A DNA stretch of 64,000 bases from Actinoplanes sp. DH11 (GTDB taxonomy: Bacteria; Actinomycetota; Actinomycetes; Mycobacteriales; Micromonosporaceae): the NCBI RefSeq assembly GCF_020873875.1, contig NZ_JAHWGU010000001.1, positions 310,001 to 374,000 on the forward strand, in the 5' to 3' direction. This document shows, piece by piece, positions 43,175 to 52,071 of the stretch. The position numbers and the translations under genes were made by a program. The notes beneath the pieces were generated by a model. The model saw nothing but the letters and a program-made list of their open reading frames with translations, ran no database searches and had not been told where the DNA came from. Numbering within the stretch: the stretch's first letter is position 1; every line of letters begins with the position of its first letter.

Positions 43175-43181
43175 TACTGTA
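43175..43181. promoter_or_regulatory. Shared symmetric -10 element between mutY and the ACT-domain gene
   Basis: TACTGTA reads as TACTGT rightward, 6 nt before GTG 43187, and as TACAGT leftward, 9 nt before the mutY ATG. One AT-rich heptamer may serve both promoters. Confidence 0.5.
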
Positions 43182-43186
43182 GGCGG

Positions 43187-43696
43187 GTGCATGAGCTCGC
43201 CATCACCGTCATCGGCCCGGACCGGACCGGCATCGTCGCCGACGTGGCGGAAGCGCTGGCCGGGGTCGGCGCCAACCTCACCGACTCGACGATGACCCGG
43301 TTGCGCGGCCACTTCGCGATGACCCTGATCTGCAACGGGCCGACCGCCGAGCAGGTGGAGGCGGCCCTCGGGCCGGTCGCCACGGGCGGGTTGCTCGCCA
43401 CGGTCCGCCGGGTCGAGCCGGAGGCGGCGAACGGTGCGTCCGGCGAGCCGTACCTGGTGAGCGTGCACGGCGCCGACCGGCTCGGCATCGTCGCCGCGGT
43501 CACCCGGGTGGTGGCCGGCGCCGGCGGCAACATCACCGATCTGACGACCCGGCTGACCGGCCCGCTCTACCTGCTCGTGGCCGAGGTGGACCTGCCCTGC
43601 GACGCGGCCGACGAACTGGCCCAGCGCCTCGCCGTCGCGGCCGCCGAGCTGGGTGTCGACGTAACGCTGCGGCGTGCCGAATCGGAAATCCTGTGA
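43187..43696 (+). CDS. Two-ACT-domain regulatory protein (GcvR-like)
   Basis: 169 residues made of two ACT domains: residues ~1-75 (ITVIGPDRTGIVADVAEALAG) and ~85-165 (VSVHGADRLGIVAAVTRVV). This layout matches the glycine cleavage repressor GcvR and related amino-acid-sensing proteins; no DNA-binding domain is present. The ligand cannot be told. The start is leaderless at GTG 43187, and the stop overlaps def, so the two are translated together. Confidence 0.82.
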   Translation: MHELAITVIGPDRTGIVADVAEALAGVGANLTDSTMTRLRGHFAMTLICNGPTAEQVEAALGPVATGGLLATVRRVEPEAANGASGEPYLVSVHGADRLGIVAAVTRVVAGAGGNITDLTTRLTGPLYLLVAEVDLPCDAADELAQRLAVAAAELGVDVTLRRAESEIL

Positions 43697-44232
43697 GCGA
43701 CCCGGACCTGGTGTGGGCCGGTCCGCCGGGCCGGGTGCTGCCGGTCGTCACCGCACCGGCGGCCGTGCTGAGCACCATCGGGCAGGAGGTCGACCCGACC
43801 GACCCGGACATCGTCCGGCTGGCCGCCGACCTGGTCGCCACGATGCGGGTGTCGCCGGGCTGTGTGGGGCTCGCCGCGCCGCAGGTGGGTGTCGGCGCCC
43901 AGGTCTTCTGCGTGGACGTGACCGGGCACCCGAAAGCGGCCACGACGCATGGGACCTTCGTCCTTTGCAATGCCAAGATCATCGAGGCGACGCGGTGGCG
44001 GCCGGGGCGGGAGGGCTGCATGTCCGTACCCGACCTGACCGGTGACGTGAAACGAGCCGCACGCGTCGTCGTCGAGGCGGTCCTTCCAGGCACCGGTGAG
44101 CAGGCCACCGTGGCGACCGACGCGTTCGAGGCGCGGGCTCTGCAGCACGAGGTCGACCACTGTGGAGGAAAGTTGTTCCTCGATCGGGTGGCCGGTGCGC
44201 ACGCCGTCTATCAGCGCAAGGTCTATCTCTAA
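43693..44232 (+). CDS. def: Peptide deformylase
   Basis: Def removes the formyl group from nascent proteins. Its three metal-site motifs are present: VGLAAPQVG (GxGLAAxQ class), EGCMSVP (EGCLS with the Cys ligand) and HEVDH (HExxH). The length of 179 residues is normal. GTG 43693 overlaps the ACT gene stop. Bases 44233-44314 between def and the next gene hold no feature apart from a TACCGT box. Confidence 0.95.
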   Translation: MSDPDLVWAGPPGRVLPVVTAPAAVLSTIGQEVDPTDPDIVRLAADLVATMRVSPGCVGLAAPQVGVGAQVFCVDVTGHPKAATTHGTFVLCNAKIIEATRWRPGREGCMSVPDLTGDVKRAARVVVEAVLPGTGEQATVATDAFEARALQHEVDHCGGKLFLDRVAGAHAVYQRKVYL

Positions 44233-44314
44233 CGAGCGGTTCGCGAGTTGGTGTCGCATAACCGGCGCGTCGTTCGCATGCCGCTGGACGCACAGGACTA
44301 CCGTGAGCGGCATC

Positions 44315-45106
44315 ATGCGTGCGACGGTTGGTCCCCTCTCACCCGCTGTCTACTGGCGGCGGCGTGCGGTCGTGCTGGGTGCGGTGCTGCTCGGCGTCAT
44401 CGTTCTGTTCATGTCCTGCACCGGTGAGGACAAGAAAGATCCGCAGAACAAGAGCGCGTCGTCGCAGTACCCGACACCGGCTCCGAACACCGACTCCGCG
44501 AGTCCGGAGCCGACGTTCCTGAACGGCAGCGAACCGGCCGTCGGCCCGGCCCTGCCCGACCCGGCGGACCTGCTGACCCAGCAGCCCGGCGACTCCGATG
44601 AGCTGCTGCCCACCGGCAACGCCGGGCCCACCGGCAACGCGGCGCCGACTCTCGCGCCGACGGCCGCCCTGACCACGCCCCCGGCCGCGCCCGCCGGCCC
44701 CGGCGACGGCGGTGCCTGCGCGGACGCGGAGATGTCGGTGACCCCCGTCCCGGTGAAGACCGAGGTGAAGCGCGGCGTGCCGCTCGACCTTCGCTTGAAG
44801 ATCAAGAACATCGGGACGCGTACGTGTACCCGTGACGTCGGCGCCGACGCGCAGGAGCTCTACATCGACCTGGGCCCGCAGAAGGTCTGGTCGTCCGACA
44901 AGTGCAGCACGGTGAAGGGCAGCGACGTCCGCGCGTTCGCCCCCGGTGCCGAGCGGGAGTACCAGGTGACCTGGAACGGCCGCCAGTCCTCGCAGTGCGC
45001 CAACAACCTGCCGTCCGGCCCGATCCCGAGCGCCGGGCAGTACGAACTCCGCGGCCGGCTCGGCGAACTGGTAAGCACCCCGGTCGTCGTCACGGTCGTC
45101 GCCTGA
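44315..45106 (+). CDS. Membrane-anchored secreted protein with Pro-rich linker
   Basis: 263 residues. A TM or lipoprotein-like anchor (RRAVVLGAVLLGVIVLFMSC, a non-canonical lipobox) leads to a ~100-residue Pro/Ala/Thr-rich linker with two TGNA repeats. A C-terminal ~130-residue beta-sandwich-like domain with paired Cys follows (ACADAEMSVTPVPVKTEVKRG). The domain resembles DUF4232-like or Ig-like secreted modules. Function is unknown. ATG 44315 is chosen; GTG 44303 is an alternative. Confidence 0.65.
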   Translation: MRATVGPLSPAVYWRRRAVVLGAVLLGVIVLFMSCTGEDKKDPQNKSASSQYPTPAPNTDSASPEPTFLNGSEPAVGPALPDPADLLTQQPGDSDELLPTGNAGPTGNAAPTLAPTAALTTPPAAPAGPGDGGACADAEMSVTPVPVKTEVKRGVPLDLRLKIKNIGTRTCTRDVGADAQELYIDLGPQKVWSSDKCSTVKGSDVRAFAPGAEREYQVTWNGRQSSQCANNLPSGPIPSAGQYELRGRLGELVSTPVVVTVVA

Positions 45107-45115
45107 CCACCGGCC

Positions 45116-45637
45116 TTGGTCGCGGCACTCGAGCTCTACCTGGACACCGACGCGACGCGCCGCATCCGCACACTGTGGCGCGCGCTCGACGCCGAAGGCA
45201 TCCCCAGCCTGGGCTCCCTGCACCAGCGGCACCGCCCGCACATCTCCCTGGCCGCCGCCCACAAGATCGACGCGGAGGCGGCCGCCCAGGCGCTCGATGA
45301 CTTACGGCCGTCCGCACCACTCACCGTGGAAATGGACTTCGTCGGCCAATTCGTCGGCCGCGTCCTCTGGCTGGGCGTGACCGCCACCGCCGAACTCCTC
45401 ACCCACCACCGCGACGTCCACGACCGCCTCACCCGCGAGGGCATCGACGTCTGGGACCACTACCGCCCCGGCCGCTGGGTCCCGCACTGCACGATCTCGC
45501 TCCGCGTCCCCAACCCGATGATCGCCCCCGCCATCCGCCGCTGCCTGGAAATGCTCCCCCTCCGCGCCGAGATCACCGGCGCCGCGATCGCCGATCACGC
45601 CAACGACATCTGGAAACCCCTGCAGATGTACGCGTAA
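45116..45637 (+). CDS. 2H phosphoesterase, 2'-5' RNA ligase-like
   Basis: 173 residues with the two H-x-S/T motifs of the 2H superfamily: PHISLA near residue 41 and PHCTIS near residue 124. These enzymes hydrolyse or ligate 2'-5' phosphodiester or cyclic phosphate bonds in RNA or nucleotides; the substrate here is unknown. The TTG start lies 9 bp after the preceding stop, and no better codon is near. Confidence 0.85.
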   Translation: MVAALELYLDTDATRRIRTLWRALDAEGIPSLGSLHQRHRPHISLAAAHKIDAEAAAQALDDLRPSAPLTVEMDFVGQFVGRVLWLGVTATAELLTHHRDVHDRLTREGIDVWDHYRPGRWVPHCTISLRVPNPMIAPAIRRCLEMLPLRAEITGAAIADHANDIWKPLQMYA

Positions 45638-45699
45638 CCGGCAGCCCCCGACTCGGGCGTCCCATCGAGCGGTCGAACCGGGGCGGGTCAGTGGCGGCC

Positions 45700-45751
45700 T
45701 TGTGCTTGCGGTTTGTGCCTGCGATTTGTGCTTGCGGCTTGTGCTTGCGGT
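45700..45751 (+). repeat. 13-bp tandem repeat, four copies
   Basis: Units close to TTGTGCTTGCGGT, head to tail, in the gene-poor region. Confidence 0.85.
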
Positions 45752-46123
45752 GACGAGAAGCTGCCCGCGACGACCGTGAGCGCAAGCCCAGCCTTGGCGG
45801 TGATGACGGGAAGCGTCCTGAGCGCAAGCTGATCCCCATCGGCTCGCGCTCATGACCGCAGAAACTACCGTGAGGGACAGCCGGACGGCCCCGATCGGGA
45901 CTCGCCCATTCGGAACTCGCCATTCGGCGGTCTCGAGACGCGGCCAGGAACGTACGAGCAGTAGGCGGCCGCTGCTGAAAAGGCCGGTTCCTCGGCCGAC
46001 GACATCACTCGTCCGCCGGGGACCGTTCATGGACAGCGCACCAGGTTCGGTGGCGGTGTGGCTCGGAAATCCGGAGCCCGAATTGGTGGCTTTCGCGCGT
46101 TGGGCAGTGTCCCTTTAGTCTTG

Positions 46124-46285
46124 TCAGGCAGCCAGTGCGAGCTCTTCTTCCGGTTCGCGCTGGTAGAAGGTTGCGGAACATGGCGCGCCGGATGTCGCTG
46201 CGGCGGCGGGCGCGGCAGAGTGGCGCGGCTTGGTATTGCTTGCCTCCGGCTTTGGTGCGGTCCCTGGATAAGGGGCCGCGGTCGG
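46124..46285 (-). pseudogene. Remnant of an IS110-like transposase C-terminus
   Basis: Minus-strand translation gives RTKAGGKQYQAAPLCRARRRSDIRRAMFR, resembling the C-terminal KxxGKxxxAAxxxxARRRxDxxxxMLRD region of IS110-type transposases. Continuing needs a frame change, after which TFYQREPEEELALAA ends in TGA at 46126-46124. The rest of the element is absent. The family call is from memory of the motif and is uncertain. Confidence 0.5.
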
Positions 46286-46307
46286 CCGAGGTGGGTCCGC
46301 ACGGCGG

Positions 46308-46384
46308 TGTTGATCTGCTAGCGGTGCGAAATCGCGGTTTTGACCCCTTGATCACAGCGATTTCGTCGCGCTAGCAGATCAACA
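46308..46384. repeat. 77-bp dispersed palindromic element, copy A
   Basis: Outer 16-bp perfect arms (TGTTGATCTGCTAGCG and its complement), a 3-nt internal mismatch, inner 9-bp arms (CGAAATCGC/GCGATTTCG) and a 21-nt loop. A second copy with the same design lies at 57775-57859. Confidence 0.92.
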
Positions 46385-46536
46385 TCCCGACATCGGCCGC
46401 GCGTCCGGCTTCGCTGGGTGCGGCTGGGGCGGCGGGGGCCGACGGGGCCGCCGAGACTGTTAAGGCGCTGGGGTCGCTGGGACTGCCGGGACTGCCGCGA
46501 CTGTTGGGCGCGGGGACCGGTGGGGTCGCTGGGACT

Positions 46537-46569
46537 GCTGGGCCTCCGCTGGGCCTCCGCTGGGCCTCC
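46537..46569 (+). repeat. 11-bp tandem repeat, three copies
   Basis: GCTGGGCCTCC repeated three times in G-rich non-coding DNA. Confidence 0.8.
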
Positions 46570-46811
46570 GCTGGGGCCGCCGGCCGGGGCGGAGGGCGCG
46601 GGTCGCTGCGGGTGGCATCGGCTGGACGGCGATCGGGGTGCGGCGCCTGCGGGGGTGTCCATAGGAGTTTCGTCGAGCGGCGATTGAGACGTAGGTCGAC
46701 CGACGGCCCGATTACGCTGAGTAGCCTCGTCAGGAGCTAAGTGCCGCGTGACTTGTCCATTATGTGCGCGATCGGGCTGGGCTAAGGGTGGGGGTGGGGT
46801 GAGCTAGTTCA

Positions 46812-47993
46812 CTACACATACCGCTCGAGGATGGACGCCTCGGCCAGGCGGGACAGGCCCTCGCGGACACCTCGGGCTCGGGCGTCGCCGACTCCCTCGA
46901 CGGCCTGGAGGTCTTCGACCGTGGCGCCAAGCAGGCGTTGCAGGCTGCCGAAGTGGTCGACGAGGCGGTCGACGATCTGGGCGGGCAGGCGTGGGACCTT
47001 GGCGAGCAGGCGGAAGCCTCGGGGGGAGACTGCCGCGTCGAGGGCGTCGGAGGCGCCCTGGTATCCGATGGCCTTGGCAACGGCGACCAGGTCGATCATC
47101 TCGGTGGCGGTGAGCAGGTCGAGCTCGACGAGGGCCTCGTCCAGGGTGCGGGACTTGCGGCCGGTGGGAAGGTAGTCGCGGATGACCAGGGTGCGGTCGG
47201 CGTCCACACCGGCCATCAGCTCGTCCAGTTGCAGGGCGAGCAGCCGGCCGTCGGTGCCGAGCTCCACGACGTAGCCGGAGATCTCGTCGGCGATCCGGCG
47301 GACCATTTCGAGGCGCTGCACGACGGCGACCGCGTCCCGGACGGTGACCAGGTCTTCGATCTCGAGGGCGGACAGGGTGCCGGAGACCTCGTCGAGACGC
47401 AGCTTGTAGCGCTCCAGGGTGGCGAGTGCCTGGTTGGCCCGGGACAGGATGGCGGCCGAGTCGTCGAGGACGTGGCGCTGCCCGTTCACGTAAAGGCCGA
47501 TGATGTGCATCGACTGGCTCACCGAGATCACCGGGAAGCCGGACTGTTTCGCCACCCGCTCGGCGGTGCGGTGCCGGGTGCCGGACTCCTCGGAGGGGAT
47601 CGACGGGTCGGGCATCAGGTGCACGGCGGCCCGGACGATGCGGGTGCCGTCGCTGGACAGGACGACCGCGCCGTCCATCTTGCACAGCTCGCGCAGGCGG
47701 GTCGCGGAGAACTCGACGTCGAGCGGGAAACCGCCGGTGCAGATGGTCTCGACGACCGAGTCGTAGCCGAGCACGATGAGCGCGCCGGTGCGGCCGCGCA
47801 GGATGCGCTCGAGGCCGTCGCGCAGGGCGGTGCCCGGGGCCATCAGGGCGAGGTTGGCGCGCAGCGGATCGCTGGCGCCACCGGTCAGGCCGGCACCGGC
47901 GGAGGGTGTCATCGCGCGATGCCCTGCGCCGTTGACGCCGGGACGTGGCGTTGAGCTGGCGGCGGGCTTGGAACCATCGCGGTCGAGCGGCAC
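46812..47993 (-). CDS. disA: DNA integrity scanning protein DisA, diadenylate cyclase
   Basis: DisA makes cyclic di-AMP from two ATP and senses DNA junctions. The DAC domain contains the DGA motif in KMDGAVVLS and the RHR motif in [10 protein letters not shown] helical linker and a C-terminal HhH DNA-binding region ([22 protein letters not shown]) follow. The length of 393 residues is slightly longer than usual because of an extra N-terminal ~40 residues. GTG 47993 follows TAGAAT by 6 nt, a leaderless start. radA lies upstream on the same strand, as in other Gram-positives. Confidence 0.96.
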   Translation of the reverse strand: MPLDRDGSKPAASSTPRPGVNGAGHRAMTPSAGAGLTGGASDPLRANLALMAPGTALRDGLERILRGRTGALIVLGYDSVVETICTGGFPLDVEFSATRLRELCKMDGAVVLSSDGTRIVRAAVHLMPDPSIPSEESGTRHRTAERVAKQSGFPVISVSQSMHIIGLYVNGQRHVLDDSAAILSRANQALATLERYKLRLDEVSGTLSALEIEDLVTVRDAVAVVQRLEMVRRIADEISGYVVELGTDGRLLALQLDELMAGVDADRTLVIRDYLPTGRKSRTLDEALVELDLLTATEMIDLVAVAKAIGYQGASDALDAAVSPRGFRLLAKVPRLPAQIVDRLVDHFGSLQRLLGATVEDLQAVEGVGDARARGVREGLSRLAEASILERYV

Positions 47994-47999
47994 CTGGAC

Positions 48000-48005
48000 A
48001 TTCTA
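48000..48005 (-). promoter_or_regulatory. -10 element (TAGAAT) for leaderless disA
   Basis: Minus-strand TANNNT box with a 6-nt gap to GTG 47993, so disA can be transcribed independently of radA. Confidence 0.6.
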
Positions 48006-48076
48006 CGGACTGTCATCCAGCTCAACGAGGCATGGTTCGATGAATGCTCCGTAGCGTGATGAATCGTCACTGTCGG

Positions 48077-49501
48077 TCACCGTGAGCCGTGCTCGGCGGC
48101 GGCCTTGGCGGCGCTCTGCAACGCCGACCGCAGATCGCCGACCTCGATCACCTGCATGCCCTTGGGTGCGCCGGAGTTCGCGTCGGGGCCGCAGCCGGGG
48201 GGCACCAGCGCCACCCGGAAACCGAGCCGGGCCGCCTCGGCGAGCCGCCGGCCGACCGCACCGACCCGGCGGATCTCACCGGTGAGGCCGACCTCGCCGA
48301 TCGCCACCAGGGTCGGCGCCATCGCCAGGTCGAGACCGCCGGACGCGACCGCGAGCGCCATCGCGAGGTCGGCCGAGGGCTCGGTGAGCCGGATGCCGCC
48401 GACGGTGGCCGCGAAGACCTCGCGGTTGGAGAGCTTGAGCTGTTTGGTGCGGCGCTCCAGGACGGCCAGCACCATGGCGAGGCGGGCGCCGTCGAGACCG
48501 GAGACGGTGCGTCGTGGTGAGCCCTGCACCTCGGCACCGATCAGCGCCTGCACCTCGGTGACCAGGGCGCGCCGGCCCTCCATCGCCACCGTGACGCAGG
48601 TGCCGGGCACCGGCTCCAGGTAGCGCGTGAGGAAGAGGCCGGACGGGTCGGGCAGGCTGGTGATGCCGCCCTCGTGCATCTCGAAGCAACCCACCTCGTC
48701 GGCCGCGCCGAACCGGTTCTTCACGCCGCGGACCAGGCGCAGCGAGGAGTGCTTGTCGCCCTCGAAGTGCAGCACCACGTCGACCAGGTGCTCCAGGACC
48801 CGAGGGCCGGCGACCTGACCGTCCTTGGTCACGTGGCCGACCAGCACGGTGGCGATGCCGCGCTCCTTGGCGATCGAGACGAGCGCCGCGGTCACCGCGC
48901 GGACCTGGGTCACGCCACCCGGCACGCCTTCGGTGCCCGGCGCCGAGACGGTCTGCACCGAGTCGAGCACGAGCAGGCCCGGCTTGACCGCGTCGAGGTG
49001 GCCGATCACGGTGCCCAGATCATTTTCCGCGGCGAGGTAGAGCCGGTCGTGCAGGGCGCCGAGCCGCTCGGCGCGCAGCCGGACCTGGCTCACCGACTCC
49101 TCGCCGCTGACCACCAGCGACGGCGTGCCGGCGCCGGCCGCCCACTGCTGGGCCACGTCGAGCAGGAGGGTGGACTTGCCGACGCCCGGCTCACCGGCCA
49201 GCAGCACCACGGCGCCGGGGACCAGGCCGCCGCCGAGAACGCGGTCGAGCTCGCCGACACCGGTGGCGACGGCACGAGCCGGCGCGGCGCTGATCTGGGC
49301 GATCGGCCGGGCCGGCTCGGACGGCATGCGGGAACTGACCACCCGGCCGGAGACCAGCGGGGCGGAGACGGTGGACTCGATGATCGAGCCCCACTCGCCG
49401 CACTCCGGGCAGCGCCCCAGCCACTTGGGCGGCTGGTGGCCGCAGGCGTCACAGACGTAGGCGGCGCGGGGAGCCTTCGGAGTAGCGCGGGAGGTCGTCA
49501 C
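48077..49501 (-). CDS. radA: DNA repair protein RadA
   Basis: RadA (Sms) is a RecA-like ATPase that promotes branch migration in recombination. An N-terminal C4 zinc finger (CDACGHQPPKWLGRCPEC), Walker A GEPGVGKSTL, the RadA-specific KNRFG motif and a C-terminal Lon-protease-like domain are all present. The length of 474 residues is normal. The start is GTG 49501 with a leaderless-type -10 box. disA follows 83 bp downstream. Confidence 0.96.
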   Translation of the reverse strand: MTTSRATPKAPRAAYVCDACGHQPPKWLGRCPECGEWGSIIESTVSAPLVSGRVVSSRMPSEPARPIAQISAAPARAVATGVGELDRVLGGGLVPGAVVLLAGEPGVGKSTLLLDVAQQWAAGAGTPSLVVSGEESVSQVRLRAERLGALHDRLYLAAENDLGTVIGHLDAVKPGLLVLDSVQTVSAPGTEGVPGGVTQVRAVTAALVSIAKERGIATVLVGHVTKDGQVAGPRVLEHLVDVVLHFEGDKHSSLRLVRGVKNRFGAADEVGCFEMHEGGITSLPDPSGLFLTRYLEPVPGTCVTVAMEGRRALVTEVQALIGAEVQGSPRRTVSGLDGARLAMVLAVLERRTKQLKLSNREVFAATVGGIRLTEPSADLAMALAVASGGLDLAMAPTLVAIGEVGLTGEIRRVGAVGRRLAEAARLGFRVALVPPGCGPDANSGAPKGMQVIEVGDLRSALQSAAKAAAEHGSR

Positions 49502-49507
49502 CCGAAC

Positions 49508-49513
49508 AAGTTA
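49508..49513 (-). promoter_or_regulatory. -10 element (TAACTT) for leaderless radA
   Basis: Minus-strand TANNNT box with a 6-nt gap to GTG 49501. Confidence 0.6.
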
Positions 49514-49536
49514 GCTCGGGTGTACGACATCTTCGT

Positions 49537-50367
49537 TCAGTGACCCTCGGCCTCTTCGATGTGGCCGCCCGGCTCACGCGGGCCCGGGGTCAGGGGGTTC
49601 GCGACGGGGGCCTGGAGTTCCAGCGCCGGCGAGCCGTCGCTGAACTCGAGGACCAGGTTCACCGAGGTGCCGGTGGGCAGGGCGTCGCTGAGGCCGATGA
49701 CCTGGAGCTGCGCCGCGTCGGAGGGGCGGAACAGAGCGGAACCCTGCGCGCCGAGCTTGATCTGCGCCGGCTTCACCTGAACGGGTGCCGCGGACGCCGC
49801 AGCGGACGCCGGCGCGGACGGCGCTCCGGAGGAGGCTGCGGACGGTGCCTCGGACGCGGGTGCCGACGGTGCCTCAGAGACGGGCGCGGACGGCTCCTCC
49901 TCGGACGCGTGCCCGGCGGAGGCGGACGCGTGCCCGGCGGAGGCGGACGCGTGCCCCGCGTCGGGCGACGCGTGCCCGGCGTCGGAGGACGCGGACGGCT
50001 CGCCCGGGCTGGTGTTGCGGGGACCGCCGCTGACCAGGCCGACCTGGCTGGCCGAGACGACCTCGGCCTGCTCGGTCGGGCGGCTGCTGATCGAGACGGT
50101 GATCTCGCTGTTGGTCTGGTTGTAGAGGCTCAGCTCGAGCGGAGCGTTGCCGCCGGCCGGGTAGCCCTTGACACCCGGGTACTCCACCTGCAGGTTGCGG
50201 ATGTAGACGCTGCCGCTGGCCGTCTGTGAGTCCACGCCGGCGATCGGCGTGTCCAGGATGGCGGTTTCGGCGACCTGACCGGCCGAGCACCCGGTCAGCG
50301 CCAGGACAGCGACCGTGGCGGCACCCGCGACCAGACCGGCGCGACGGGTTCCCAGGGGACGCATCAC
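49537..50367 (-). CDS. Secreted lipoprotein, PCu(A)C/DUF461-like, with low-complexity insert
   Basis: 276 residues with a clear lipobox (LALTGC). The N-terminal part (TPIAGVDSQTASGSVYIRNL) and the C-terminal GTSVNLVLEFSDGSPALELQAPV resemble actinobacterial PCu(A)C-type copper chaperone-like lipoproteins. The two halves are separated by a ~110-residue Ala/Ser/Pro/Glu insert with AGHASAS repeats, encoded by 21-bp DNA repeats. Metal-binding Met/His motifs typical of PCu(A)C are not obvious, so copper binding is doubtful. Confidence 0.65.
   Translation of the reverse strand: MMRPLGTRRAGLVAGAATVAVLALTGCSAGQVAETAILDTPIAGVDSQTASGSVYIRNLQVEYPGVKGYPAGGNAPLELSLYNQTNSEITVSISSRPTEQAEVVSASQVGLVSGGPRNTSPGEPSASSDAGHASPDAGHASASAGHASASAGHASEEEPSAPVSEAPSAPASEAPSAASSGAPSAPASAAASAAPVQVKPAQIKLGAQGSALFRPSDAAQLQVIGLSDALPTGTSVNLVLEFSDGSPALELQAPVANPLTPGPREPGGHIEEAEGH
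49903..49986 (+). repeat. 21-bp in-frame tandem repeat, four copies
   Basis: Units close to GGACGCGTGCCCGGCGGAGG plus 1 bp inside the lipoprotein gene; the first two are identical and the last two diverged. Confidence 0.85.
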
Positions 50368-50494
50368 GATCCTCCAAATAGAGACACCAAGGTGTTAGAT
50401 CAGCCTAATGGGCGGCGATCCGCCGCGTGCGCCGACCCATCCAACCGGTGGTCCGGACACCGAAGACGGTGTGCCCGAGACGGCATCCGCGACG

Positions 50495-51310
50495 TCAACT
50501 CAGCACCAGCAGCACGACGTCGATCAGCGCCACCACCATCACCGCCCGGAACAGTGCCACCGGCCGTCCACTGGCGCGCTCGGCCGCGTACATCCCCAAG
50601 GGCAGCACCACGACGGCGGCCGCAGCCGCCGCCCAGCCCACCCACGACGGAGGCCCCGGGGGTCCGAAGACCAGGGTGAGGGTCGCGCCGAGCAGGAGCA
50701 CCGCCGCGGCGAGCTGGGAACCGCGGGCGCCGATCCGGTGCGGCAGGCCGCGTACCCCGGTGGCCGCGTCGTCGGCGAGATCCGGCAGCACGTTGGCGAA
50801 GTGCGCGCCGCCGCCGAGGAGCGCGCCCGCCGCCACCAGCCAGGCGGGCGGCGCCGGATTTCCCGGCAGCGAGACCATCACGAACGCCGGCAGCAGCCCG
50901 AACGCCACCAGGTAGGGCACCACCGAGAACACGGTGAACTTCAGCGGCCAGTCGTAGAGGAGCGCGAACACCCCGACCAGCGAGATCAGCAGGATGGGCA
51001 CGGCGCCCAGCGCCAGCGCGGGCAGTGGGATGGCGAGCGCCGCGACAAGGCCTGCGATCCCCACCGTACGGGCGGAGACCGCCCCGGCCGGGATCGGCTT
51101 GTCCCGCCGGCCCGCCTGCCGGTCCCGGTCCGCGTCCAGCCAGTCGTTCACCCAGCCGACGGCGAGCTGGGTGAGCGCCACCGCCACCACGACCGCCACC
51201 AGACGCCACCCCCGGTGTCCGGCGCCGACGGCGAGCAGAGCCATGGCCAGGGTGACCGCGCCACCCGGTTCCGGGTGGGAGGCGCGGAGCAGGGCGAGGG
51301 CACGGGACAT
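50495..51310 (-). CDS. UbiA-family prenyltransferase
   Basis: 271 residues with about eight TM helices. The two metal-pyrophosphate motifs are NDWLDADRDRQAGRRDKP (NDxxDxxxD) near residue 55 and DLADDAATGVRGLP (DxxxD) near residue 175. UbiA enzymes attach prenyl chains to aromatic rings. The gene is divergent from, and only 47 bp away from, a UbiG-like methyltransferase that leads into a type III PKS operon, so an aromatic polyketide is the likely acceptor rather than menaquinone precursors. Confidence 0.85.
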   Translation of the reverse strand: MSRALALLRASHPEPGGAVTLAMALLAVGAGHRGWRLVAVVVAVALTQLAVGWVNDWLDADRDRQAGRRDKPIPAGAVSARTVGIAGLVAALAIPLPALALGAVPILLISLVGVFALLYDWPLKFTVFSVVPYLVAFGLLPAFVMVSLPGNPAPPAWLVAAGALLGGGAHFANVLPDLADDAATGVRGLPHRIGARGSQLAAAVLLLGATLTLVFGPPGPPSWVGWAAAAAAVVVLPLGMYAAERASGRPVALFRAVMVVALIDVVLLVLS

Positions 51311-51357
51311 GTCTCGCAGTGTGGTGGTTCCGCCGTTCCCGTGCCAGGCTCGATCTC

Positions 51358-52071
51358 ATGCTGTCGATGCAGCGCAACGACCACCGTCAATACGACGACC
51401 TGGCCGACGAGTGGTGGCGGCCGGCCGGGGACTTCGAACTCCTGCACTGGCTGGCCGCCGCCCGGGCGGCCCTGATCCCACCGGCGGCCGGGCCGGGCCG
51501 GGTCCTGCTGGACGCCGGTTGCGGCGGCGGCCTGCTCGCGCCGCACGTGCGCGACAAGGGTTACCGCCACGTCGGCGTGGACCTCGGCCGGCTCGCGCTG
51601 CGGCACGCCTCCGAGCGGGGCGCGGTCCCGGTGAACGGCGACGTCACCCGGCTGCCGCTGCGGGACGGCAGCGCCGACGTGGTGGTGGCCGGGGAGATCC
51701 TGGAACACGTCACCGACCTCCCGGGCACGGTCGCCGAGCTGTCCCGGGTGCTGCGGCCGGGCGGTCTCGTGGTTCTCGACACGGTGAACGACACCGCGCT
51801 CAGCCGGCTGATCACGGTGACCGTGGGGGAGCGGCTCGGTGTGGCGCCGGTCGGCCTGCACGACCCGGACCTGTTCGTGTCGCCGCGGCGCCTGGTGGCC
51901 GAGTTCGCCCGGCACGGCGTAACCCTGACGATCCGCGGCGTGCGGCCCACCGTCCCCGGGCTCGTCAAGTGGCTGGTCCTGCGCCGCGGCGGGGCCGGCC
52001 GAATAGTTCCGACCTTTTCCACCGCGGTGCTGTATCAGGGTGTCGGGCGCCGGGTAGGGGATGCCGCATGA
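51358..52071 (+). CDS. UbiG-like SAM-dependent O-methyltransferase
   Basis: 237 residues. Class I methyltransferase motif I is LLDAGCGGGLLAP, followed by the acidic loop GVDLG and motif LRPGGLVVLDTVN. The N-terminal YDDLADEWWRPAGDFELLHWL closely resembles UbiG, which methylates catechol-type quinone precursors. ATG 51358 is chosen; an in-frame GTG at 51319 is possible. Its stop overlaps the next start (ATGA), forming one operon with the flavoenzyme and the type III PKS. Confidence 0.82.
   Translation: MLSMQRNDHRQYDDLADEWWRPAGDFELLHWLAAARAALIPPAAGPGRVLLDAGCGGGLLAPHVRDKGYRHVGVDLGRLALRHASERGAVPVNGDVTRLPLRDGSADVVVAGEILEHVTDLPGTVAELSRVLRPGGLVVLDTVNDTALSRLITVTVGERLGVAPVGLHDPDLFVSPRRLVAEFARHGVTLTIRGVRPTVPGLVKWLVLRRGGAGRIVPTFSTAVLYQGVGRRVGDAA

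Larger units (their letters stand above)
45638..46811. other. Gene-poor region with IS remnant and repeats
   Basis: 1.17 kb without an intact gene. It holds four 13-bp repeats (45700-45751), a decayed transposase 3' end (46124-46285), a large palindrome (46308-46384) and three 11-bp repeats (46537-46569). It separates the 2H-phosphoesterase gene from disA and looks like a landing site for mobile DNA. Confidence 0.75.

Noticed and set aside
46005..46355. 116-codon minus-strand open frame as a gene
   Set aside because: Its central part is the decayed transposase end and it runs through the palindrome; the product would be basic and without a family.
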